Assembly (NCBI RefSeq): GCF_000285295.1
Contig: NZ_CADP01000016.1
Location: forward strand, 2,334 to 42,018
Length of the DNA: 39,685 nucleotides
DNA from: Komagataeibacter europaeus LMG 18890
GTDB lineage: Bacteria > Pseudomonadota > Alphaproteobacteria > Acetobacterales > Acetobacteraceae
Reading direction: 5' to 3'
Both the position numbers and the translations under genes were made by a program. Positions within the stretch are counted from its first letter, which is position 1. Each line of letters opens with the position of its first letter. The notes beneath the pieces are model-generated. The model had not been told where the DNA came from. It worked only from the letters and a program-made list of their open reading frames with translations, and made no database searches. Shown here piece by piece: positions 26,001 through 35,004 of the stretch.

Positions 26001-28805
26001 ATGACCGAAGCCGCCGCGCGGACTGTTTCCGACCTGCTGCAACAGGCGGAACAACTGATTGCCAGCCATGACGAAACCGCAACCGGCAGCCCGGTCATGG
26101 CGCTGGCGCGTCAGATCGGCCGCCAGATGGCCAATGGCGCCCTGTCGATGGAAATGGTGGAGGAGATCGTGCGCCTGCTGCGCGACCGGGCCTTTGCCGG
26201 GCGGGCGCACCATATCGCCGTCTATCTGGATGGCCCCGACGATGCGGTGGTCGCGGCGCGCATGCGTGACGTCGCCCGCCGCATCGTGCAGCCGGACCCC
26301 GATGACAGCCCCGTACCCATCGCGCGCTTCCGCGCCGCCATCGAACGCAGCCGCTTCGCCGCCGTGTTCACCGCCCACCCCACATTCGCGCTGGCCAACC
26401 CGGTATACGAGGCGCTGGCGGACCTGGCCTCCACCAACCCGGCCGAGGCGCCGGCGCATGTCCCCGCCTTCCTGACGCATCGCCGCGTCGGGCCGCCCAC
26501 GCTGGATGAGGAGTTCACGCTGGCGACGCAGGCCATCCTGCGCGGACGCAACGCGCTGGACCGGCTGAACATCATCCTGCTGTCCGAAGCGCGGACCCAC
26601 TGGCCGCAGCTGTGGTCCACGCTGGCGCCACGCCCCATCATCATGACCAGCTGGGTTGGCTATGACACCGACGGCCGCACCGATATCGGCTGGTGGGACA
26701 CGCTGCGCCTGCGGCTGCGCATGAAGCAGATGCAGCTTGCGCGCCTGCATGACCAGATCGAACCCGTGAACAGCTGCGCCAATGACCTGCTGCCGCGCGT
26801 GCAGACCGCGCTGGAAACCGTCGCGGCCCAGATCGCCGCCTGCCCCACCGGGCCGGAACCCGAAGCGGTGTCACGCTTTGCTGATGTGCTGATCACCCGC
26901 AGCGCCGACGCGCTGACCAGCACCAATGACCTGAACGCCGCCTTCAGCGAGGCAATCGACGCCGCGACCCCTGAAGACAAGATGACCCTGGCGGTGGCGC
27001 GGGCGGGCTTCATGGCGCATGGCCTGTCGGCGGCGCATACGCATACGCGCCTGAACGCGACACAGCTGCATAACATCGCCCGGCAGCGGCTGGGCATTAC
27101 CGACAGCCCCGACATCCCGGCCCAGCGCCGCGCGCTGATCAGCCGCATGAACGACGCGCTGGAAACGGTCCAGCCGGTCGAGATCGATTTCGGCTCGCTA
27201 CTGATGGAACAGGCCAGTGCCGGGCGGCTGATGATGACGGTGCGCCAGATCCTGCGCCATATCGACCGCACCAGTCCCATCCGCTTCCTGATTGCCGAGA
27301 CCGAGACCGGCTACACCCTGCTGACCGCGCTGTGGCTGGCGCGGCTGTATGGCGTGGCGGACATGATCGAGATCTCGCCCCTGTTCGAGACACAGGAAGC
27401 ACTGGAAAACGGCGAGCAGATCATTGAGGAAGCCCTGCGTTCCCCCCACTGGCGCGCCTACCTGCAGCGCACGCGCAAGCTCAGCCTGCAGTTCGGCTTT
27501 TCCGACTCCGGCCGTTACGTGGGGAAGCTGGCCGCGACCTACCTGATCGAACGGCTGCGTATCAAGGTATGCGACCTGCTGCGCAAATGGGATCTGGCCT
27601 TTGTCGAGGTCATCCTGTTCGACACGCATGGCGAAAGCATTGGCCGTGGCGCGCATCCCTACCGGCTGGCGGACCGTTTCGACTACCTGTCCCCGCCGCA
27701 CGCCCGCGCCCGCTTTACCCGCGCAGGCATCCAGATGCGCGAGGAAACGGCCTTTCAGGGCGGTGACGGCTATCTTCTGTTCGGCACGCAGGCCCTGGCG
27801 GACGCCACCGTCAGCATCATTGCCGAACATGCCTTCGCCACCACCACGCTGGACCGTGACCCGGTCTATGATGAACCGGATTTCTCGGCCGATTTCTTCG
27901 CCACCATCGCCAATGGCATGACCGGGCTGGTGGAAGATCCCGGCTATGCCGCCCTGCTGGGCGCATTCGGGCCGTCACTGATCGACAAGACCGGGTCGCG
28001 CCCGTCCGCCCGGCAGAGTGACGCGGCATCGACCGTAACCCGCATCAAGCATCCCAGCCAGCTGCGCGCCATTCCCAACAACGCCATCCTGCAGCAGCTG
28101 GCATGGTGCGCGAACACGTTGCAGGGGCTGGGCACGGCGGCGGCGCGCCACCCCGAAACGTTCGAGAAATACCTGGCGGAAAGCCCACGCTTCCGCCGCG
28201 CCATGGATTTCGCGGCCCATGCCCTGGCCCATTCCGACCACGGCGTGCTGCGCGGTGTCATCCGCCTGCTGGACCCTGATATGTGGCTGGAACGCGCCAC
28301 CGCGCAGAAGGACCCCGGCCGCCAGGAAGCCTGCCTGTCGCTTATGCACGGGCTGGAAAACCTGGATTTCTGGGCCAGCACGCAGGCGATGTTCCGGCGC
28401 ATCCAGTCCGATCACCTCGCCCTGCGGCGCGCATGGCCCGACGCCCCGCGCATGCGCCCTGATGAACTGCTGCTGCATGCCATCCGCATCGCGATCATCG
28501 AGCAGATCTGGCTGCTGTCCACACAGGTACCCTATTTCTCGCCCCGCCATGCGTTTTCGCGTGACGTGCTGACGCTGAAGGTGCTGTGCCTGGAAATCCC
28601 GGGGGCGTTGGCGGAACTGGAAAATATCTTCCTCTACCGTTCGGATGGCAGTTTCGACCTTGATTTCCATGAACCGCACGGCCCCCGGCAGGAAGGCACC
28701 TACCACCGCGAATACACCGAGATTTTCGAACCGATGCAGCGCCTGTTCCAGATGGTACGCGAAATCAGCACCGGAGTGATGCACCATGTCGGCGCCTTTG
28801 GCTGA
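26001..28805 (+). CDS. Phosphoenolpyruvate carboxylase-like protein with altered active-site motifs
   Basis: A 934-residue PEPC-fold protein, near the size of bacterial PEPC. Shared features: FTAHPT with catalytic-type His126, WVGYDTDGR (218-226), PLFET (460-464) with the metal-ligand Glu, and LRAIPN. Departures from canonical PEPC: SDSGR (501-505) replaces SDSAKDAG, so the Lys becomes Arg. FDTHGESIGRG (540-550) replaces FHGRGGSIGRG, so the first catalytic Arg becomes His and the preceding His becomes Asp, although the second Arg (R549) is kept. QGGDGYLLFG replaces the QGE motif. The protein ends HHVGAFG without the usual NTG C-terminus. It could be a diverged PEPC that still makes oxaloacetate, or a family member with another role. 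The start at 26001 has AGGA upstream. The downstream MBL gene overlaps it by 20 bases. Confidence 0.85.
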   Translation: MTEAAARTVSDLLQQAEQLIASHDETATGSPVMALARQIGRQMANGALSMEMVEEIVRLLRDRAFAGRAHHIAVYLDGPDDAVVAARMRDVARRIVQPDPDDSPVPIARFRAAIERSRFAAVFTAHPTFALANPVYEALADLASTNPAEAPAHVPAFLTHRRVGPPTLDEEFTLATQAILRGRNALDRLNIILLSEARTHWPQLWSTLAPRPIIMTSWVGYDTDGRTDIGWWDTLRLRLRMKQMQLARLHDQIEPVNSCANDLLPRVQTALETVAAQIAACPTGPEPEAVSRFADVLITRSADALTSTNDLNAAFSEAIDAATPEDKMTLAVARAGFMAHGLSAAHTHTRLNATQLHNIARQRLGITDSPDIPAQRRALISRMNDALETVQPVEIDFGSLLMEQASAGRLMMTVRQILRHIDRTSPIRFLIAETETGYTLLTALWLARLYGVADMIEISPLFETQEALENGEQIIEEALRSPHWRAYLQRTRKLSLQFGFSDSGRYVGKLAATYLIERLRIKVCDLLRKWDLAFVEVILFDTHGESIGRGAHPYRLADRFDYLSPPHARARFTRAGIQMREETAFQGGDGYLLFGTQALADATVSIIAEHAFATTTLDRDPVYDEPDFSADFFATIANGMTGLVEDPGYAALLGAFGPSLIDKTGSRPSARQSDAASTVTRIKHPSQLRAIPNNAILQQLAWCANTLQGLGTAAARHPETFEKYLAESPRFRRAMDFAAHALAHSDHGVLRGVIRLLDPDMWLERATAQKDPGRQEACLSLMHGLENLDFWASTQAMFRRIQSDHLALRRAWPDAPRMRPDELLLHAIRIAIIEQIWLLSTQVPYFSPRHAFSRDVLTLKVLCLEIPGALAELENIFLYRSDGSFDLDFHEPHGPRQEGTYHREYTEIFEPMQRLFQMVREISTGVMHHVGAFG

Positions 28806-29649
28806 AGCATCACGCAACGGGTGGCGGATCAGTGAACCGCCACCGCCCTATGGCGTGGCGTTGCCCCAGACACCCACCATATGTCGGGTGGTGGCGAACA
28901 ATCCCGGTCCCATGACCGGCAACGGCACCAATAGCTGGCTGGTGGACCACGGAAGGGGCTGCGTGGTCATTGATCCCGGCAGCACCGACCCCGCCCACCT
29001 TGACGCGCTGGTGGCCGCGGCCGGCGATCGGCCGATTACCCATATCATCCTGACCCACACCCATGCGGACCATCTGGCTGGCGCACGCCCGCTGGGGGCA
29101 CGGCTGGGAATCCCGGTCTGCGGTTTCCATGCCAGTGCCGAGCCGGAATTCACCCCCGATATCGGCCTGCGGGATGGCGATGAAATCGCGGAACTGCGGG
29201 TGCTGTACACACCGGGGCATGCCAGCGATCATATCTGTCTTGAAACGGCGGATGGCATCATCTTCACCGGGGATCATGTCATGGGCTGGTCCACCACCAT
29301 GGTGCCCCCCGCCCCGCATGGTTCGGTGCAGCAGTTTCTGGACAGCATGGACTACCTGGCGCAACGCAACAGCCACCTGCTGCTGCCAGCGCACGGTCCC
29401 GCCATACCGCATGTCAAGGCCTGCATCGAAGGGCTGGTCGCCCACCGCCGCGCACGTGAAAACAGCATTATCGCGCTGATGCCGGTCGAACCGCGTACGC
29501 TGGATGAAATCGTGGACAGCATGTACCACAACCTGCGCCCCGGCCTGCGCCGTGCGGCACGACTGAACCTGCACGCGCATCTGGAAAAGCTGGAACAGGA
29601 TGGCCGGGTGCGCCATCAGGCCGGCCGGTGGATGAAAATCATTCCCTGA
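28786..29649 (+). CDS. MBL-fold metallo-hydrolase with C-terminal winged helix (LACTB2-like)
   Basis: A 287-residue metallo-beta-lactamase-fold hydrolase. The binuclear zinc motif is HTHADH (91-96), followed by TPGHASDH, FTGDHVMG and LLPAHGP, a complete metal set. The C-terminal 60 residues (LDEIVDSMYHNLRPGLRRAA onward) match the small winged-helix domain found in LACTB2-like proteins. Some of those are RNases, others act on thioesters or lactones, so the substrate is open. The ATG at 28786 lies inside the end of the PEPC-like gene, with GGAG eight bases before, so the two are probably translationally coupled. A terminator for the convergent fusA follows. Confidence 0.9.
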   Translation: MSAPLAEASRNGWRISEPPPPYGVALPQTPTICRVVANNPGPMTGNGTNSWLVDHGRGCVVIDPGSTDPAHLDALVAAAGDRPITHIILTHTHADHLAGARPLGARLGIPVCGFHASAEPEFTPDIGLRDGDEIAELRVLYTPGHASDHICLETADGIIFTGDHVMGWSTTMVPPAPHGSVQQFLDSMDYLAQRNSHLLLPAHGPAIPHVKACIEGLVAHRRARENSIIALMPVEPRTLDEIVDSMYHNLRPGLRRAARLNLHAHLEKLEQDGRVRHQAGRWMKIIP

Positions 29650-29706
29650 GAGACTGCCTGAAAAGTCAGCTCAGAAAATATCCCTTAAATCATCAGGACG
29701 TTTTTG

Positions 29707-29729
29707 AAAAAAACCGGCGCAGCACCGGC
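29707..29729 (-). terminator. Second rho-independent-type terminator downstream of fusA
   Basis: On the minus strand GCCGG-N7-CCGGT is followed by seven T. It is a 5-bp stem with one G-T pair. It lies about 120 bases past the main fusA terminator. It may be a backup. It shares the CCGGTTTTTTT end with the terminators at 29840 and 39424. Confidence 0.5.
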
Positions 29730-29839
29730 AGGGAGCGCGTCCGCCACGGTCACAGCCGCCACCCATTTCCTGCAGGCATCTGATCGGAAATAACGCAGGA
29801 CAGGCACGCCATGCCCATGGCGCCATACCGGTCAGGCAT

Positions 29840-29871
29840 AAAAAAAACCGGCCCCCTTGCGGAGGCCGGTT
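29840..29871 (-). terminator. Rho-independent terminator of fusA
   Basis: AACCGGCC (29864-29871 on minus) and GGCCGGTT (29846-29853 on minus) form an 8-bp GC-rich stem with a 10-base loop. A run of T follows directly on the minus strand. It lies 29 bases after the fusA stop, in the gap between convergent genes. Confidence 0.88.
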
Positions 29872-29899
29872 TCCTTTTGATGCTCTCTCTCGAGAAAGA

Positions 29900-31987
29900 T
29901 CAGGCGGACTGCGCCATGATCTCTTCCGCGACATTGCGGGGCACCGGATCGTAGTGGTGGAACTGCATCGTGAAGGATGCACGGCCCTTGGTCATCGAAC
30001 GCAGGTGCGAGATGTAGCCGAACATTTCCTTCAGCGGCACCATCGCACGGACCATGACGGTCGAACCTGAGGTTTCCTGGCTCTGGATCATGCCACGGCG
30101 ACGGTTCAGGTCACCCACCACGTCACCGACGTGATCGTTCGGGGTGGTCACTTCCACGTCCATGATCGGCTCAAGAATGACCGGACCGGCCTTCTTCATG
30201 CCTTCACGGAAGCAGGCCTTCGCCGCGATTTCGAACGCCAGCGCCGAGGAGTCAACGTCATGGTACTTGCCGTCCAGCAGCGTGAACTTGAAGTCCACCG
30301 TGGGGAAGCCAGCCAGCACGCCGGTCGTAGCCTGCGCCTGAATGCCCTTGTCCACCGCCGGGATGTATTCCTTCGGCACGGTGCCGCCGACGACCTTGTT
30401 CTCGAAGGAGATGCCTTCGTTACGCTCGACCGGCGCGAACTCGATCTTCACTTCCGCGAACTGGCCCGAACCACCCGACTGCTTCTTGTGGGTATAGGTT
30501 TCGGTATGCGGCTTGGTGATCGTTTCACGATACGCAACCTGCGGCGCGCCGATGTTCGCGTCCACGCCATATTCACGACGCAGGCGGTCGATGATGATGT
30601 CGAGGTGCAGCTCGCCCATGCCGGACAGGATGGTCTGGCCCGTTTCCTGGTCGGTCTTCAGGCGCAGCGAGGGATCTTCGCCGGACAGCTTCTGCAGCGC
30701 CAGCGTCATCTTTTCCACGCCGTCCTTCGTCTTCGGCTCGACCGAGATGTCGATGACCGGGATCGGGAAGCTCATGCGTTCCAGCACGACCGGATCGGCC
30801 GGATCGGCCAGCGTGTCACCCGTCTGCGTGTCCTTCAGGCCAACGAACGCGGCGATATCACCGGCGTGGACTTCCTTCAGTTCATCACGCTTGTCAGCGT
30901 GCATCTGGAAGATACGGCCGATACGTTCCTTGTGGCCCTTCGTGGTGTTCAGCACGGTGTCACCGGTGCGCAGCACGCCACGATAGACACGCACGAAGGT
31001 CAGCGTGCCGTATTTGTCGTTGATGATCTTGAAGGCGAGGCCAGCGAACTTGCCATCCGGGTCAACCGGGATGATCGGCAGCTTGTTCTCGTCCACTTCC
31101 TCGTCTTCCGGCGGGGCGATGCGGATGCCTTCCACGTCGTCCGGCGCAGGCAGGAAGTCGATCACGGCGTCGAGCAGCGGCTGGACACCCTTGTTCTTGA
31201 ACGCGGTGCCGCACAGCACGGGACGGAAGTCACCCTTGATGGTGCCCTTCTTGATGCAGCGCTTCAGCGTCGCAACATCCACGTCGCCCTTGTCGAAATA
31301 TTCTTCCATCGCCGCGTCATCAACGGACAGCGCGGTGTCCAGAAGGTTCTGGCGGGCTTCGTCGGCCTTTTCCTTCAGGTCGGCGGGAATTTCCTCGTAA
31401 TGGAACTTCGCACCCAGTTCACCACCTTCCCAGACGATGGCGCGCATCTCGATCAGGTCCACCACGCCAACGAAGTTTTCTTCGGCGCCGATGGGCAGCT
31501 GCAGCGGGATCGCGACGATGTCCAGCTTCTCCTTCAGCGTGCTGAAGGCGTAGTAGAAGTCGGCGCCGGTACGGTCCAGCTTGTTGATGAAGATGATGCG
31601 GGGCACGTTGTAGCGGTCAGCCAGACGCCAGTTGGTCTCGGACTGCGGCTGCACGCCGGCCACGCCTTCGATGATGAAGATCGCGCCATCGAGCACGCGC
31701 AGCGAGCGGTTGACCTCGATGTTGAAGTCAATGTGGCCCGGGGTGTCGATGATGTTGATGCGGCGGCCTTCCCACTCACACGTCACGGCAGCCGAGGTGA
31801 TCGTGATGCCGCGCTCACGCTCCTGCGCCATGTAGTCGGTGGTGGTGTTGCCTTCGTGCACCTCACCGATCTTATGGGACACACCGGTGTAGTACAGGAT
31901 ACGCTCGGTGGTGGTGGTCTTGCCGGCATCGATATGCGCGGTAATACCGATATTGCGAATCAGGGACAGATCAGACTTGGCGGACAC
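29900..31987 (-). CDS. fusA: Translation elongation factor G
   Basis: The GTPase that drives ribosomal translocation. It has 695 residues from GTG at 31987, which has GGAGG seven bases upstream. G1 is AHIDAGKT (17-24), G2 lies in [10 protein letters not shown]3 is DTPGH, and G4 is NKLD, where most bacterial EF-G proteins have NKMD. Later domains are complete: the [17 protein letters not shown] motif, [12 protein letters not shown] in domain IV, and the C-terminal [19 protein letters not shown]. The G-domain around [20 protein letters not shown] departs from the common [18 protein letters not shown]. It is not in an rpsL-rpsG-fusA-tuf operon but stands alone after rpmB, so it may be the only EF-G or a second copy. 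Confidence 0.95.
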   Translation of the reverse strand: MSAKSDLSLIRNIGITAHIDAGKTTTTERILYYTGVSHKIGEVHEGNTTTDYMAQERERGITITSAAVTCEWEGRRINIIDTPGHIDFNIEVNRSLRVLDGAIFIIEGVAGVQPQSETNWRLADRYNVPRIIFINKLDRTGADFYYAFSTLKEKLDIVAIPLQLPIGAEENFVGVVDLIEMRAIVWEGGELGAKFHYEEIPADLKEKADEARQNLLDTALSVDDAAMEEYFDKGDVDVATLKRCIKKGTIKGDFRPVLCGTAFKNKGVQPLLDAVIDFLPAPDDVEGIRIAPPEDEEVDENKLPIIPVDPDGKFAGLAFKIINDKYGTLTFVRVYRGVLRTGDTVLNTTKGHKERIGRIFQMHADKRDELKEVHAGDIAAFVGLKDTQTGDTLADPADPVVLERMSFPIPVIDISVEPKTKDGVEKMTLALQKLSGEDPSLRLKTDQETGQTILSGMGELHLDIIIDRLRREYGVDANIGAPQVAYRETITKPHTETYTHKKQSGGSGQFAEVKIEFAPVERNEGISFENKVVGGTVPKEYIPAVDKGIQAQATTGVLAGFPTVDFKFTLLDGKYHDVDSSALAFEIAAKACFREGMKKAGPVILEPIMDVEVTTPNDHVGDVVGDLNRRRGMIQSQETSGSTVMVRAMVPLKEMFGYISHLRSMTKGRASFTMQFHHYDPVPRNVAEEIMAQSA

Positions 31988-32012
31988 GGGGGAACCTCCA
32001 CAAGACAACACG

Positions 32013-32043
32013 GGCGCGAAGGGGAACCTTTCCCTTTCGCGCC
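32013..32043 (-). other. 14-bp hairpin in the fusA leader
   Basis: GGCGCGAA-G-GGGAA (32013-32026) and TTCCC-T-TTCGCGCC (32030-32043) pair over 14 positions with one G-T on the plus strand, closing a 3-base loop. It begins about 25 bases before the fusA GTG and ends next to the GGAGG site. No T-run follows, so it is not a terminator. A role in translational control of fusA or in mRNA stability is plausible. Confidence 0.55.
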
Positions 32044-32153
32044 TGCCGGAACCGTAAGCTGCTTCCGCCATCAGTCTTTTTCAACATGGACGACGCAGAC
32101 CGGCACAGCGGAACAATGCACCAGACTTCAGTCAGGCTTCATCTACGACGGAC

Positions 32154-32194
32154 GGGCCGCCGCCACCCCGGCATTGCGGGGTGGTGGCCGGCCC
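32154..32194 (-). other. Long GC-rich hairpin after rpmB
   Basis: GGGCC and CCGCCACCCC on the left (32154-32169) pair with GGGGTGGTGG and GGCCC on the right (32178-32194), with one bulge and a G-T pair, giving about 15 pairs. It starts 10 bases after the rpmB stop. There is no T-run on the minus strand. It may mark the rpmB mRNA end or a processing point before fusA. Confidence 0.55.
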
Positions 32195-32203
32195 TGTCGC
32201 GTA

Positions 32204-32503
32204 TCAGGCTACAGCGGCCTTCTTTTCCTGAACGCGCAGGATACGGCGCTTCACCGTCATGGCTTCCGGCGTCAGCTTGCGGTTCGGGGTGGACAGCAAG
32301 AACGCGTCCAGGCCGCCATTGTGTTCGACCGTGCGGATGCCATTGGTGGTCATGCGCATGGGAACCGCCGTACCGAGGATATCGGACAGCAGCGAGGTTT
32401 CCTGCAGGTTGGGCAGGAAGCGACGGCGGGACTTGTTGTTGGCGTGGCTGACGTTGTTGCCCGTCAGCACGCCCTTGCCTGTGATCTGGCAGCGGCGAGA
32501 CAT
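32204..32503 (-). CDS. rpmB: 50S ribosomal protein L28
   Basis: A structural protein of the large ribosomal subunit. It has 99 residues, usual for alphaproteobacterial L28. It starts [23 protein letters not shown] and contains [21 protein letters not shown] and the basic tail [16 protein letters not shown]. The ATG at 32503 has AGGA seven bases upstream; a frame to 32551 is open but unlikely. A good promoter lies at 32574-32602. It is followed on the same strand by fusA after 216 bases with two hairpins. Confidence 0.97.
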   Translation of the reverse strand: MSRRCQITGKGVLTGNNVSHANNKSRRRFLPNLQETSLLSDILGTAVPMRMTTNGIRTVEHNGGLDAFLLSTPNRKLTPEAMTVKRRILRVQEKKAAVA

Positions 32504-32573
32504 TTTATCATCCTCGGATATAACTGTGGCCGAGGCATAAATGCCCGGCAAGGATCGTCTAGATTAGGCGCGG

Positions 32574-32602
32574 CTTATCGCCAAACCACCGCCAACAGTC
32601 AA
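32574..32602 (-). promoter_or_regulatory. Candidate sigma-70-type promoter of rpmB
   Basis: On the minus strand TTGACT (32597-32602), a 17-base spacer and GATAAG (32574-32579) fit a housekeeping promoter. The transcript would start about 60 bases before the rpmB ATG. Confidence 0.6.
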
Positions 32603-32684
32603 GATGCATAAGCATGATTCGGCGTTTTTTGTCCGGCATGGGGGGCAAAGCGTGGCATTTCATCCCCACTTCACCCCTGCGGGA

Positions 32685-32951
32685 TCAGCCAGCCTTCTGG
32701 TCGTGGTCGGGGTGCAGTTCGCCCGCCTGCACGCTGTGCAGCGCGTTTTCCAGCATGGCCTGCATGGTCTCGCGCCCCATGGTGCGCGAAAGAAGCCCCA
32801 GTGACCCGCCCAGCAGGGCGGAGGCAATGGCCACCGGCGGCAGGTTTTCACCCAGCATGTATTCGATGGCCTTGTCCACCACCGCGCCGCAATGGCTCAG
32901 TTCGGGGGGGATGGCGTCCCCTTCGGGGGGCGGGTTGTTCGTATCCGTCAT
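32685..32951 (-). CDS. Conserved-looking small protein of unknown function
   Basis: An 88-residue protein that I do not recognise. AAGGAG lies seven bases before the ATG, which argues that it is real. The N-terminal 20 residues are Pro-rich. The middle, AIEYMLGENLPPVAIASALLGGSLGLLS, is mildly hydrophobic and could be an amphipathic or short membrane helix. The C-terminus is charged with several His (ELHPDHDQKAG). There is a single Cys. It lies 99 bases after the Atm1-like exporter on the same strand and may be cotranscribed with it. Confidence 0.75.
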   Translation of the reverse strand: MTDTNNPPPEGDAIPPELSHCGAVVDKAIEYMLGENLPPVAIASALLGGSLGLLSRTMGRETMQAMLENALHSVQAGELHPDHDQKAG

Positions 32952-33050
32952 GTCGTGGCTCCTTCTAGCGTTCTTCCTGATATGTACTTCCCTGCCGCCG
33001 CTGACCAGTGCGGGGCGGTCATGCGCGCGCAACCGCCGTGCCGGCGCGGG

Positions 33051-34874
33051 TCAGGTCCCGGCGGCTTCCTCCTCCGCCTGGATCGCCCACATTTCGGCAT
33101 ACAGGCCGCCATGTTCCAGCAGGGCGCGGTGGGTGCCGCGCTCCAGTATCCGCCCCTGCCCCATCACAAGGATTTCATCCACATCGACAATGGTGGACAG
33201 CCGGTGGGCGATGATGATGGTCGTGCGGTTGGCGGCCACCGTGTGCAGGGCGGTCTGGATTTCCTGCTCGGTGCGGGTATCCAGCGCGCTCGTCGCCTCG
33301 TCCAGCAGCAGGATACGCGGATTCTTCAGGATAGTGCGAGCGATCGCCACGCGCTGCTTTTCACCCCCCGACAGCTTCAGCCCGCGTTCGCCCACCAGCG
33401 TGGCGTACCCTTCGGGCAGGGTCATGATGAAATCATGGATGCAGGCCAGCTTCGCCGCCTGCTCCACCTCCGCCTGCGTGGCGCCAAGGCGGCCATAGGC
33501 GATGTTGTAGCCGATCGTGTCGTTGAACAGGATGGTATCCTGCGGCACGACCCCCACCGCGCCGCGCAGGGCCGCCTGCGAATAGTCGCGGATGTCGTGC
33601 CCGTCGATCAGGATACGGCCCGATGTCACGTCATAGAACCGGAACAGCAGGCGGCTGATCGTGGACTTGCCCGCCCCCGTCGGGCCGACAATGGCCACCC
33701 GGTGGCCCGCGGGGACATGGAAGCTGACCCCGCGCAGGATCTCCCGGTCGGGGCGATAGCTGAAATGCACGTCCTCGAAGCGGATGTCGGCGGCAGGTGC
33801 CTCGTCCAGCCGCGCGGGCAGGCCGAGCGCATGCGCGGAATCGGTAATGTCGGCCTGTTCGTCCATCAGGGCGAACATGTGTTCAAGGTCCACCAGCGAA
33901 TTGCGCAGCGAGGAATACACGCTGCCCAGAAAGTTCAGCGGCAGGTAAAGCTGCATGAGGTAGGTATTGACCAGCACGAAATGCCCCACCGTCATGTGGC
34001 CTGCCTCCACATCGCGCCCGGCCATCAGCATGACGGCGATCAGGGCGACCGCGATGATTGCCGCCTGCCCGAAATTCAGGCCGTTGAGGGAGATCTGGGT
34101 GCGGATGGCGGCGGCTTCGTACCGCCGCTGCGCATCTTCGTAGCGTCTGCGTTCGTGTTCCTCGTTGCCGAAATACTTGACCGTCTCGTAGTTCAGCAGG
34201 CTGTCCAGCGCCTTCCAGCTGGCTTCGCTGTTGATGTCGTTCATCTGGCGCCGCAGCCCGATCCGCCACGAAGTGAACTTGATGGTGAACAGCACATACG
34301 CCGCCACCGCCACCAGCATCACCACCGCGTAGCGCCAGTCGAACAGGCGCCAGATCACGACAATGACCATCAGCGCCTCGATCAGGGTCGGCACCACGTT
34401 GAACACGCCCACGCGCAGCAGGGTCTCGATCGCTTCCGTCCCGCGCGCGATCGCCCGCGTCACCCCGCCCGACTGGCGGTTGAGGTGAAAGCGCAATGAC
34501 AGCTGGTGCATGTGCGTGAAGCTGCGCATGGCCGCGATCCGGCTTATGCGGTAGCGCAGCGGGGCGAACAGCGCGTCGCGCAATTCCCCCAGGCCCGCCG
34601 CCGCCATGCGCAGCAGGCCATATCCCACGATCAGGACCAGCGGCATCATCGCCGCGTGTCCCGCCACGGGCTGCAGGGCGTCAATCACCCGGCTGTAGGC
34701 ATAGGGCACGCCAATGGTGGCGACCTTGGCCGCGATCAGCAGGATGCACACCCCTACCACGCGCAGGCGGGTACGCATGTCATTGCGGGGCCACAGATAG
34801 GGCAGAAGGCCGCGCAGGGTGGCGGCGGCGGAACGTTCCGGCAGGTCCTGCCGGGTCTTGTCGGAAACAGCCAT
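33051..34874 (-). CDS. Atm1-type ABC exporter (fused permease and ATPase)
   Basis: A half-transporter that acts as a homodimer in the inner membrane. It has about 607 residues from ATG at 34874. The N-terminal membrane domain shows several helices, among them LRVVGVCILLIAAKVATIGV, and NRQSGGVTRAIARGTEAIE. LNYETVKYFGNEEHERRRY is characteristic of the Atm1/ABCB7/HMT1 group, which exports glutathione-linked sulfur or metal species. The C-terminal ATPase has Walker A GPTGAGKST, signature LSGGEKQRVAIART, Walker B ILLLDEATSALD and the His switch IIIAHRLSTI. The start is uncertain: no good ribosome site is visible, and in-frame starts lie at 34892, 34910 and 34928. A link to the SUF system is suggested by family knowledge only. 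Confidence 0.9.
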   Translation of the reverse strand: MAVSDKTRQDLPERSAAATLRGLLPYLWPRNDMRTRLRVVGVCILLIAAKVATIGVPYAYSRVIDALQPVAGHAAMMPLVLIVGYGLLRMAAAGLGELRDALFAPLRYRISRIAAMRSFTHMHQLSLRFHLNRQSGGVTRAIARGTEAIETLLRVGVFNVVPTLIEALMVIVVIWRLFDWRYAVVMLVAVAAYVLFTIKFTSWRIGLRRQMNDINSEASWKALDSLLNYETVKYFGNEEHERRRYEDAQRRYEAAAIRTQISLNGLNFGQAAIIAVALIAVMLMAGRDVEAGHMTVGHFVLVNTYLMQLYLPLNFLGSVYSSLRNSLVDLEHMFALMDEQADITDSAHALGLPARLDEAPAADIRFEDVHFSYRPDREILRGVSFHVPAGHRVAIVGPTGAGKSTISRLLFRFYDVTSGRILIDGHDIRDYSQAALRGAVGVVPQDTILFNDTIGYNIAYGRLGATQAEVEQAAKLACIHDFIMTLPEGYATLVGERGLKLSGGEKQRVAIARTILKNPRILLLDEATSALDTRTEQEIQTALHTVAANRTTIIIAHRLSTIVDVDEILVMGQGRILERGTHRALLEHGGLYAEMWAIQAEEEAAGT

Positions 34875-35004
34875 ATGCACGGCATGTGGCATAGGTCGGG
34901 CGTTTTGCAACCCATATCTCCCTGTCATTCCGGCGCACCCGAAGGATTGTCAGCCCCAGGGGCAGCCGGTATGCCAGCCATGGCCCGAAGGACAGGGATG
35001 GATC

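Noticed and set aside
29753-29839. 29-codon minus-strand frame with a C-x2-C between the two fusA terminators
   Set aside because: The ATG abuts the terminator T-run, no ribosome site precedes it, and no promoter is visible.
30131-32611. Open frame of over 800 codons antisense to fusA
   Set aside because: It mirrors the codon structure of fusA and rpmB in GC-rich DNA, is rich in His/Arg/Asp low-grade sequence and has no recognisable domain. A shadow frame.
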